NCBI GenBank assembly: GCA_964549245.1
Contig: CAZJUO010000078.1
Span: forward strand, 1-5,036
DNA from: CAZJUO01 sp964549245
GTDB taxonomy: Bacteria > Patescibacteriota > Patescibacteriia > UBA10025 > JAHIVO01
DNA length: 5,036 nt
Reading direction: 5' to 3'
Under the pieces are notes generated by a model. The model ran no database searches. It saw only the letters and a list, made by a program, of their open reading frames with translations, and had not been told where the DNA came from. Shown in pieces: positions 1 through 5,036 of this stretch. Position numbers and translations under genes: made by a program. Positions within the stretch are counted from its first letter, which is position 1; each line of letters opens with the position of its first letter.

Positions 1-79
1 TGGCTGGCACATTGGTAGTCCAATAGACTTCCGTCTGGCCTTCTGCTTTGTTCTCATATGAAATATCGAGTACTTCAGG
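1..79 (-). other. Start of a further Fn3-like domain, cut by the window edge (residues 1614-1639)
   Basis: The last visible residues (PEVLDISYEN, then TEVYWTTNVPA) match the opening strands of the C-type domains, with the W-x-T-[DN] pattern at the expected place. The repeat array therefore continues past the left edge, and the protein is longer than 1639 residues. Confidence 0.6.
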
Positions 80-3000
80 GAAGGTTAGGGTGGTGAAGGT
101 GTAGTCGTCGGATTGGATCGGATTCCCCTTTTTATCAACGCCCCCCAGCTTGATATGATACGTTGTATCATCTTGTAATCCCTCTAACTTAACCGTATGT
201 GTATAGGCATACGATTGGCTAGTATCGATCCAGCTCAATCCATAGTCAGTATCCCGGCCATATTCAATTATTGCCGTTGATTCTTTGTTTGTTTCCCATG
301 AAATTATGGCATTAAACAATTTTACATCGGTAATCTCTACATTTAAAACACGTGGTGCCTCCAAGGTAGTAAATGACAGAATATCAGAATATGCTTCATT
401 GCCATCAATGTCAATGCTCTTGATGCGATAGTAATAGGTTGTCTTGGGCTGAAGGCCAGTAACCGCCACCTCATGTTCTTCCACTTGGTCTGAATTCCCC
501 TGCTCTTCGTTTAACGTTTCCGCTTCTGTACCGTATTCCACGAAAGATGAAGCTGTTCGATCCGTTTGCCAACTTACTACAGCCGAATATGAATCTGGTT
601 CTACGGCAGGCCCTTGGACAATATCAGGAGGTGTACGATATCTGCCTTCTGGTTTTTCAGAAACAGCTTGCGTGGCTACCGATTGGGCACCAGCGTTGTC
701 TTTGGCAGTTACTTTATAATAGTATACCGTTTCATTGTCCAATCCAGTATCAATATAAGCAATGGCGGTTGTTTCAGAAACGGTGGTAAATGTTTTATTA
801 TCAGTGGATCGCTGTACTATATATATCAAATCGTCATCCGTAGTGCTGGCCGCATTGTTTACTGCGGTACTTGCATATCCTTTGGGCGGATCCCAGGTTA
901 CGGTCAGCATATATTTCTGGGTATATCGGTCTGAAGAATCAATAATGAGAACGTTACGCGGGATCCCTGGAGCTGGTGTTTCGGCTTCAAAATCAACCGA
1001 AGCGTAATTAGCATAATTAACATTATCATCCTCATCCATAGCCACTACATAAAAGGTATTGGTGCCTTGTTGCGTGGCGTAAGCACCAGGGCCAATACTG
1101 GTACTAGTTGTATAATATACATTATCCTCGGTTGGGGTGGAATTTATTGAATAAAAATACCCCTTAACAGTTACTCCCTCGTCCACCGGTTCGTCCCAAG
1201 AAAATTTAAATGAATTCGTGGTATTATACGACGGCGAAACTGACAAATCAGTTGGGGCCGATAAAGCATCAGCGGTGGTAAAGGTGTAATCATCAGAATA
1301 GCCAGTGTTATTATCCTCGTCAGTCCATTTCAAGCGATAGTGATAGGTAGTATCGGGCAATAAGCCAATCATTGTTACCTCATGAGATGAAACAAAATCA
1401 TCCTGACCGTCCTGATTGCCATAAGCGCTAGTCGTGCCGTATTCTACGAAAGAAGAACCTTCACGGTCGGTCAGCCATTCTATGACAGCGGATTGAATTC
1501 GCGCATGTACGGTCGGACTGCCGACCTGATCGGGAGGTACATAATAACGTCCTCGGGACTGCTCACAGACTTGGGACGTATATGCAGAAACAGCGCCTGC
1601 ATTGTCAGAAGCGGTTAGGCGGTAACAATACCAGGCATTCTGGGTCAGGCCAGTATCTAAAAAACCGGTGCCCGATACTTCAGAAATTTCTTCCCACGTA
1701 TCTCCCTCATCTTCAGATCGTTCTAAGCTATAATGGTCTACACCCGAACCAGTATTGGACGGCTCATCCCATGTAATAGTCAAGGAAAACTTGCTCTGGG
1801 CACGAATTGACGAATCTGTAATAGTTACGGCGGTCGGAATGCCAGGAGCCGTAGTATCAGCCTCAAACTGTATAGAAGCATATGAGTCCCACTGGATATT
1901 ATCCACGTCATCAATAGCCACTACGTAAAAGGTATTAGTCCCCTGCTGGGTAGCATACGGCCCGGGCCCAATACTGGTATCAGTGGTATAGGAACTGTTA
2001 TTTTCAGTCGGTACGGCATTTACTGAATAATAATATCCAGCAATGGCATTAGAGTGCGCTGGTTCATCCCATTCAAAAGTAAAATTGTTAGCCGAACTGG
2101 AAACCGGATCAACTGTTAAGTTACCCGGTTCAGGCGGGGCGCTAGCAGAATAATAGAAGTTAGTTTGGATGTATGAATCAGCCACGTTACCGGCGTTATC
2201 AACGGCCCTGACATAAAAAATATTTACGCCTTCCTGATACGCGGCATCATCGTCAGTTAAGAGTACTGTAGTCTGCGTTGTAAAAGTATCCGTTGCACCG
2301 GGCTTACCCGTTTTATAATAATAACCCGCAATATCCGAATAGCTGTCCGCAGCCGGTGCCCATAAAAATGAAAAGCTGTTAGTATTACTGTACCCGGCCG
2401 GATTGGCAGCTACTACGCCAGGGTTGGTAGGGTCAGTAGAGTCAAACTTATACTCAAATAATGTTGTTGCCCCATCGTATGTGTTACCAACCAAATCATA
2501 AGCTTCAATACGCAGATAATAACTTTGTCCAGTAGTCATTGAATCAAGGGTATATGTAGCCGCCGATTGTGAAGCTCCATCAACCGAGGAATCTGCTGTA
2601 TTGTTGGTCCCAAAATAAACATAATAACCCCCAATACCAGAATGATCGTCAACTGCTCCGGAAAATTCACAATAAATCGAGGTATCGTTATTCCATTCTC
2701 CGGTAGTATACTCTGTCACTTTACCTGCTCCATTCCAGCACTGCGCCGCATCCACATTAGTAGATGGAGCATCCGCATCAGCTAAGTAATATATTGAAAC
2801 ATCATTTAAAGTTGGATTGGATATCCCATCTGTTTGCGAAAGTGTGGCCCTGACCTGGATATAGCGATATGTTTCATAAGTCGCTTGCGGAAACTGCGCT
2901 TCCAGAGTGGCAGCCGAAACGCCGTAGCGGCCAGCATCAGCGTCCTCATCAGTCATGTCATACCAGCCGGTCCAAGAACTGCCGTCTTCTGAAATCCTCA

Positions 3001-4918
3001 TTTCAAAATCAATATCAGTATTGGCCGGTAAAGTTACGCTGGCTTCAAAAGAATTGCCGTTGCCGTTGTCGTCCCAATCGCCGTTCCAGTAAATATCCAT
3101 AGCATTGGCCGCGCCGTCAGCCGAAGTCCAGGTACCGGAAGCTGGTAAAGCCGACTGCTCGGCACTTGGCGCACCCACCGTCGGGGTGGGATAGGCCCAT
3201 TGCCTCATCTGGGGATGCATCCAGTTCATCTGTTCGTCCTCTATCGAAGGCTCCTGGGAAACCACGTACACGGGCGCATCACATTCCACCCGCCACTTAT
3301 TGCTGATATAGTCACTATCAGAACTGACGCCGAAGTTGCTGCCGCCCAATTCATAAACTTGCGCATTAGAGCTGGACAGCGTACGGGTTTGGTAGGACGC
3401 AGCATTGTTATATGAAGTACATTGTGCCGCGGAATCAGAGACAACAGCTATATAATCAGTGCCATAGCCTGAACCAGCCATGGGCCCGAATTCAATTCTC
3501 GGTAAATACGAAGTGGCGTCCCCGCCATCACCATCTGCGTTTGAAGACATGCCAAACGCTTTAGGTGTTCCATCGGTTGACCATATTTTTACAGTATCAC
3601 CCCCATAGTAGCTACCCCCTCCTGCATCTATAGTGACGCTGCCGTTATTGCCCAAACTGCCCGAGCTGGCTGAACCCATTCCCGAATCAATCCAGCTATA
3701 ATTCAAGCCAGTCGCGCCAGCCGCTAACAAATCTTGAGTAGAATCCCAGCCATAGAGCGGACCCGCATAAGCCGGATACAGAGGAAAGGGGTCGTCACCG
3801 CCGGCCGCGGACTTGTTGACTAAAACCGGAAAATCACTGGTAATCCTGTATTGAGCATTTTGACCTATTGTACAATTTGCAATTTTTAATCCAGATCCGG
3901 CACTAACGCTCCTGGGATTTGCACCGCAGTTGCTGCCATTGGTATAAAAATTGACTTCTGCATCCTGGTCCGTCGGATTATAAACAAAAAATTCCTCATC
4001 ATAATTTGTAGAACGAGTTTGGTATATAAATTCCGTCCCGGCCCAGGAAACCGGCACGATAGTATCATAACTCGTGGCATTCATATTAAATAATTTCTTG
4101 GCGCTTACTGCCGACCAAGTACTGACGCTAAAATCATACGTACCCATTTGATTTAATGTTTGAGTATCACCGCCTACCGTTATTGAATTACCGTTTTCTA
4201 AACTGATAGCGCGCATGGCAGCGAGCTGGTCATTCATGACATAACCAACCACCTTTTCAGTGGTATAGCTAAATGTGTCCGAAAATGACGAAGCAGCAGA
4301 GGCCGCGCCTGAACCATAATACATACTAATGGTTGTATCGCCCGAAGCGGCAATAGAATCAACCTTAACCCATATCTCCGTATCCGCAGTATTGCAGGTA
4401 TTTCCGACGATGGCATAAGGCAAACTGTCTCCATCTGAATTTGTAAAGCGGATATCGTCACAATCATTCTGCATATGAGACGCGGTTACTAAGGCAGCAG
4501 TGTCCAGCCCATCAATAAGTATTTGATATTCAGTCAACTCGTTGGTATTTGTACTGGTAATAGTAAAATTCTTGATATACAAAGTATCATCAGGACCGGC
4601 CCCGCCGGCCAATTCCACTTCTCCGCCAGAATCATCAGTTGACTGTGTGTCAGAAAAAGTCCCCAAGTCAAATTCTGCCTGCGTGGTAATAGTCTGGGAA
4701 TCCTGGGTCGGCGCAGCGTAGACTGTCATCAGATTATTCACTGCAAAAAAAACTCCTGCTACTAAACCCACAGAAAATAATATTAGACCAAAAATATTCA
4801 ATTCCCATTTGGCGATCAATAGCTTTTTTTGAAACAAAAAATATACAGCCCGCTTAAGAAACGGCTGTTTTTTTCTTGCGTTTTTTTTCCGAATGTTTTT
4901 CTTCTGTTTTTTTATCAT
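1..4918 (-). CDS. Giant exported DUF2341 / fibronectin type III repeat surface protein (C-terminus beyond window)
   Basis: The frame is open for 1639 codons from ATG at 4918 down to the left edge, so the protein is partial at its C-terminus. Domain order: basic tail (1-38), hydrophobic export segment (about 42-60), DUF2341-like module (115-213), IgGFc-binding-like region (216-578), beta-sandwich (593-715), then at least nine Fn3/Ig-like domains to the edge. The chain after the export segment is rich in Thr, Ser, Asp, Gly and Tyr and poor in Lys, as in secreted beta-rich adhesins. No catalytic motif was seen. Such proteins usually act outside the cell in adhesion or surface coating; that role is inferred. 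The ATG at 4918 is chosen because it is the only ATG in this frame upstream of the hydrophobic segment and a strong promoter lies 64 bases ahead of it. The ribosome-binding site is weak (only AGAG just before the start). The frame has no stop between 4918 and the right edge, so a longer form is not strictly excluded. No neighbouring gene is visible. Confidence 0.93.
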   Translation of the reverse strand, partial: MIKKQKKNIRKKNARKKQPFLKRAVYFLFQKKLLIAKWELNIFGLILFSVGLVAGVFFAVNNLMTVYAAPTQDSQTITTQAEFDLGTFSDTQSTDDSGGEVELAGGAGPDDTLYIKNFTITSTNTNELTEYQILIDGLDTAALVTASHMQNDCDDIRFTNSDGDSLPYAIVGNTCNTADTEIWVKVDSIAASGDTTISMYYGSGAASAASSFSDTFSYTTEKVVGYVMNDQLAAMRAISLENGNSITVGGDTQTLNQMGTYDFSVSTWSAVSAKKLFNMNATSYDTIVPVSWAGTEFIYQTRSTNYDEEFFVYNPTDQDAEVNFYTNGSNCGANPRSVSAGSGLKIANCTIGQNAQYRITSDFPVLVNKSAAGGDDPFPLYPAYAGPLYGWDSTQDLLAAGATGLNYSWIDSGMGSASSGSLGNNGSVTIDAGGGSYYGGDTVKIWSTDGTPKAFGMSSNADGDGGDATSYLPRIEFGPMAGSGYGTDYIAVVSDSAAQCTSYNNAASYQTRTLSSSNAQVYELGGSNFGVSSDSDYISNKWRVECDAPVYVVSQEPSIEDEQMNWMHPQMRQWAYPTPTVGAPSAEQSALPASGTWTSADGAANAMDIYWNGDWDDNGNGNSFEASVTLPANTDIDFEMRISEDGSSWTGWYDMTDEDADAGRYGVSAATLEAQFPQATYETYRYIQVRATLSQTDGISNPTLNDVSIYYLADADAPSTNVDAAQCWNGAGKVTEYTTGEWNNDTSIYCEFSGAVDDHSGIGGYYVYFGTNNTADSSVDGASQSAATYTLDSMTTGQSYYLRIEAYDLVGNTYDGATTLFEYKFDSTDPTNPGVVAANPAGYSNTNSFSFLWAPAADSYSDIAGYYYKTGKPGATDTFTTQTTVLLTDDDAAYQEGVNIFYVRAVDNAGNVADSYIQTNFYYSASAPPEPGNLTVDPVSSSANNFTFEWDEPAHSNAIAGYYYSVNAVPTENNSSYTTDTSIGPGPYATQQGTNTFYVVAIDDVDNIQWDSYASIQFEADTTAPGIPTAVTITDSSIRAQSKFSLTITWDEPSNTGSGVDHYSLERSEDEGDTWEEISEVSGTGFLDTGLTQNAWYCYRLTASDNAGAVSAYTSQVCEQSRGRYYVPPDQVGSPTVHARIQSAVIEWLTDREGSSFVEYGTTSAYGNQDGQDDFVSSHEVTMIGLLPDTTYHYRLKWTDEDNNTGYSDDYTFTTADALSAPTDLSVSPSYNTTNSFKFSWDEPVDEGVTVKGYFYSINSTPTEDNVYYTTSTSIGPGAYATQQGTNTFYVVAMDEDDNVNYANYASVDFEAETPAPGIPRNVLIIDSSDRYTQKYMLTVTWDPPKGYASTAVNNAASTTDDDLIYIVQRSTDNKTFTTVSETTAIAYIDTGLDNETVYYYKVTAKDNAGAQSVATQAVSEKPEGRYRTPPDIVQGPAVEPDSYSAVVSWQTDRTASSFVEYGTEAETLNEEQGNSDQVEEHEVAVTGLQPKTTYYYRIKSIDIDGNEAYSDILSFTTLEAPRVLNVEITDVKLFNAIISWETNKESTAIIEYGRDTDYGLSWIDTSQSYAYTHTVKLEGLQDDTTYHIKLGGVDKKGNPIQSDDYTFTTLTFPEVLDISYENKAEGQTEVYWTTNVPA
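80..361 (-). other. Fn3-like domain, type C, third copy C3 (residues about 1520-1613)
   Basis: This domain has the same skeleton as C1 and C2: APRVLNVEIT, NAIISWETNKES, TAIIEYG, HTVKLEGLQDDTTYHIKL and DDYTFTT. The E-Y-G turn and the closing TFTT strand are kept. It follows C2 directly with no A or B domain between, so the regular A-B-C order breaks here. Confidence 0.7.
362..1261 (-). repeat. Supra-domain repeat unit 2: Fn3 domains A2-B2-C2 (residues 1220-1519)
   Basis: A2 (1220-1315) repeats the A1 motif as SIGPGAYATQQGTNTFYVVA. B2 (1316-1429) repeats PAPGIP, LTVTWDPP, YIDTGL and DNAGA but carries about ten extra residues in a loop near 1345-1362 and lacks both cysteines of B1. C2 (1430-1519) repeats PPDIVQGPAV, SAVVSWQTDR, SSFVEYG, LQPKTTYYYRI and SFTT. 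The offset to unit 1 is about 292 residues in A and 302 in B and C, the difference being the B2 loop. Similarity is visible in the DNA too, for example around 1038-1110 compared with 1914-1986. Confidence 0.82.
1262..2137 (-). repeat. Supra-domain repeat unit 1: Fn3 domains A1-B1-C1 (residues 928-1219)
   Basis: A1 (928-1023) has the core NNFTFEWDEP and the motif SIGPGPYATQQGTNTFYVVA. B1 (1024-1127) is a classical Fn3 domain (TAPGIPTAVTI, LTITWDEPSNTGSGVDHYSL, LTASDNAGA) and carries the cysteine pair 1098/1118. C1 (1128-1219) opens with PPDQVGSPTV and has SAVIEWLTD, SSFVEYG, LLPDTTYHYRL and DDYTFTT, which resembles the Fn3-like N-terminal domain of purple acid phosphatases. No phosphatase catalytic domain follows. 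The same order of three domains is repeated immediately afterwards. Confidence 0.82.
2138..2428 (-). other. Fn3-like domain, type A, first copy A0 (residues about 831-927)
   Basis: It opens with a proline linker (DPTNPGVVAANP) and has the strand core SFSFLWAPAAD, then the tyrosine-rich strand IAGYYYKTG. The closing strand is EGVNIFYVRAVDNAGNVADS. It resembles the two later A-type domains (928-1023 and 1220-1315) but is more diverged, so it is probably an older relative of the duplicated block. Confidence 0.6.
2429..2773 (-). other. Ig/Fn3-like domain (residues about 716-830)
   Basis: A divergent beta-sandwich linker opens with DADAPSTNVDA. A cysteine pair follows (C727 in AAQCWNG, C750 in IYCEFSG), then strands GIGGYYVYFGT and QSYYLRIEAYDLVGNT. 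The YxLRIEAxDLVGN stretch is the typical F-strand and turn of bacterial Fn3/Ig-like domains. It ends with FDSTDPTNPG, the linker into the next domain. Confidence 0.6.
2774..3142 (-). other. Beta-sandwich domain with EF-hand-like calcium loop (residues about 593-715)
   Basis: The segment has the layout of discoidin-like or jelly-roll modules of surface proteins. It opens with SGTWTSADGAANAMDIYW, followed by a strand pair ending in DIDFEMRISEDGSSWTGWY, and closes with YRYIQVRATLSQTDG...PTLNDVSIYYL. The loop at 614-625 reads D-W-D-D-N-G-N-G-N-S-F-E, matching ligand positions 1, 3, 5, 7, 9 and 12 of an EF-hand or dockerin calcium loop. A carbohydrate- or protein-binding role is plausible but is inferred from fold resemblance only. 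Confidence 0.5.
3185..4273 (-). other. IgGFc-binding-like adhesin region (residues about 216-578)
   Basis: This region of about 360 residues has a recurring strand pattern in which a turn is followed by a Pro-aliphatic strand: ITSDFPVLVNKS (359-370), STDGTPKAFGMSS (447-459) and VECDAPVYVVSQE (544-556). That cadence is typical of the IgGFc-binding-protein N-terminal type of beta-rich module. Gly/Ser/Tyr-rich loops lie between the strands, and two cysteine pairs (331/349 and 500/546) fall inside it. It ends in a Met/Trp-rich segment (MNWMHPQMRQWAYPTP, 564-579). The family assignment is tentative; it could equally be a propeller-like region peculiar to this lineage. No catalytic residues are evident. 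Confidence 0.45.
4280..4576 (-). other. DUF2341-like module (residues about 115-213)
   Basis: The segment follows the DUF2341 pattern. A beta strand with an ExQILID core leads into an ALVTASHMQNDCDDIRFT block. Then comes SDGDSLPYAI, a second cysteine in GNTCNTAD, the strand EIWVKVDSIAASGDTTI, and the closing block SMYYGSGAASAAS. DUF2341 modules are non-catalytic beta-sandwich domains found in large secreted bacterial and archaeal proteins, where they are thought to bind partners or carbohydrates. Cysteines 153 and 175 are placed to form a disulfide. The call rests on remembered family pattern; no profile search was possible. Confidence 0.75.
4712..4918 (-). other. Basic N-terminal tail plus signal peptide / membrane anchor (residues 1-69)
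   Basis: Residues 1-38 carry 15 Lys/Arg and no acidic residue, so they should stay in the cytoplasm. Residues 42-60 (IFGLILFSVGLVAGVFFAV) are strongly hydrophobic and long enough to span the membrane. The sequence V66-Y67-A68|A69-P70 fits a signal peptidase I site (small or aliphatic residue at -3, Ala at -1). The tail is longer than in a typical signal peptide, so the segment may be an uncleaved signal-anchor instead. Either way, everything after about residue 69 is predicted to be outside the membrane. Confidence 0.8.
4845..4868. terminator. Terminator-like inverted repeat inside the start of the gene
   Basis: ACAGCC (4845-4850) and GGCTGT (4863-4868) form a six-base-pair stem around a 12-base loop. 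On the plus strand it runs into a T7 tract (4868-4874). On the minus strand it is followed by ATATTTTTTG. It therefore looks like a weak bidirectional intrinsic terminator. It lies within codons 17-25 of the giant gene, so it may be chance in a Lys-codon-rich stretch. It could also stop antisense transcripts or attenuate the gene. Confidence 0.35.
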
Positions 4919-4975
4919 ACACTCTAATGCAATATAAATCCGGACGGTTAACAACCCCGATTTTTTGCACTTTGT
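4919..4975 (-). other. Predicted 5' untranslated leader
   Basis: This is the stretch between the inferred transcription start and the ATG. It contains a small inverted repeat, GGTT-AAC-AACC (4946-4956), too short to call a regulator site. It has no good Shine-Dalgarno sequence; only AGAG (4925-4922) lies close to the start, at a spacing shorter than usual. Translation may rely on the A/U-rich leader and the A-rich start of the coding region. I do not recognise a riboswitch. Confidence 0.45.
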
Positions 4976-4981
4976 TACTAT

Positions 4982-5010
4982 ATTATAGCAAAAAAAGCGC
5001 TGTATGTCAA
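4982..5010 (-). promoter_or_regulatory. Consensus sigma-70-type promoter with extended -10
   Basis: On the minus strand, TTGACA (5010-5005) and TATAAT (4987-4982) are both exact consensus hexamers separated by 17 bases, the optimal spacing. TG precedes the -10 by one base (TGCTATAAT), making it an extended -10. Transcription should begin near 4975, giving a leader of roughly 57 bases before the ATG at 4918. No operator-like repeat overlaps the hexamers. This predicts strong, possibly constitutive, transcription of the giant surface-protein gene and supports the chosen start. Confidence 0.85.
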
Positions 5011-5036
5011 AACAGTTTGGTATTATCCACGCACAT

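Noticed and set aside
547..1007. Overlapping plus-strand open frames of 80-106 codons
   Set aside because: They lie antisense to the long coding frame, have no ribosome-binding sites, and their residues look like translated complement of Thr/Ser/Asp/Tyr-rich coding sequence.
362..2137. The near-repeats as a CRISPR array or insertion sequence
   Set aside because: The repeats are long, imperfect, in frame and coding for matching protein domains. There are no spacers, terminal inverted repeats or transposase.
3241..4467. Short minus-strand frames of 64-77 codons in other reading frames
   Set aside because: They are shadows of the long frame, start at internal ATGs of the wrong phase, and resemble no domain.
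4824..4832. Possible programmed -1 frameshift site (CAA AAA AAG, the dnaX-type slippery heptamer)
   Set aside because: A -1 shift here meets a stop (TAA) after about 30 codons, giving a short product of no evident use. There is no helpful downstream structure, and the repeat nearby is upstream of the site.
4946..4956. GGTT-AAC-AACC inverted repeat as an operator
   Set aside because: The arms are only four bases and the site does not overlap the promoter hexamers; chance occurrence is likely.
4919..5036. Extension of the gene upstream of 4918, since the frame has no stop to the window edge
   Set aside because: There is no ATG or GTG in frame there, only a TTG at 4954, and the strong promoter lies inside this stretch. 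The extension would place non-signal-like sequence before the basic tail.

Overview
The window is almost entirely one very long gene on the minus strand. It starts at an ATG at position 4918 and reads leftward without a stop for 1639 codons, then runs off the left edge. I translated it codon by codon and found no in-frame stop or frameshift. The only non-coding DNA is about 118 bases upstream of the start (4919-5036). That stretch holds a near-perfect sigma-70-type promoter pointing into the gene.

The product looks like a giant exported, surface-displayed, non-enzymatic protein. Its order, from the N-terminus, is: a lysine/arginine-rich cytoplasmic tail (residues 1-38); a hydrophobic signal or anchor segment (about 42-60) with a possible signal-peptidase site near 68/69; a DUF2341-like module (about 115-213); a long region of about 360 residues resembling the IgGFc-binding-protein type of adhesin module (about 216-578); a beta-sandwich domain with a calcium-loop-like motif (about 593-715); and a string of at least nine fibronectin-III/Ig-like domains (716 to the edge). 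Within this string a three-domain block A-B-C has been duplicated in tandem (residues 928-1219 and 1220-1519). The C-terminus, where a cell-wall or membrane anchor or further domains would lie, is outside the window.

The organism is bacterial. Giant DUF2341 plus Fn3 proteins with a Lys-rich N-terminal tail and A-rich start regions are common in Candidate Phyla Radiation (Patescibacteria) genomes. That assignment is an inference from style and rests on no marker gene. Cysteines are few (10 in 1639 residues) and fall in five local pairs, which fits disulfide formation outside the cytoplasm. The likely role is attachment to a host cell, a surface or a polymer. No catalytic motif, RNA gene, mobile element, CRISPR array or second gene was seen.
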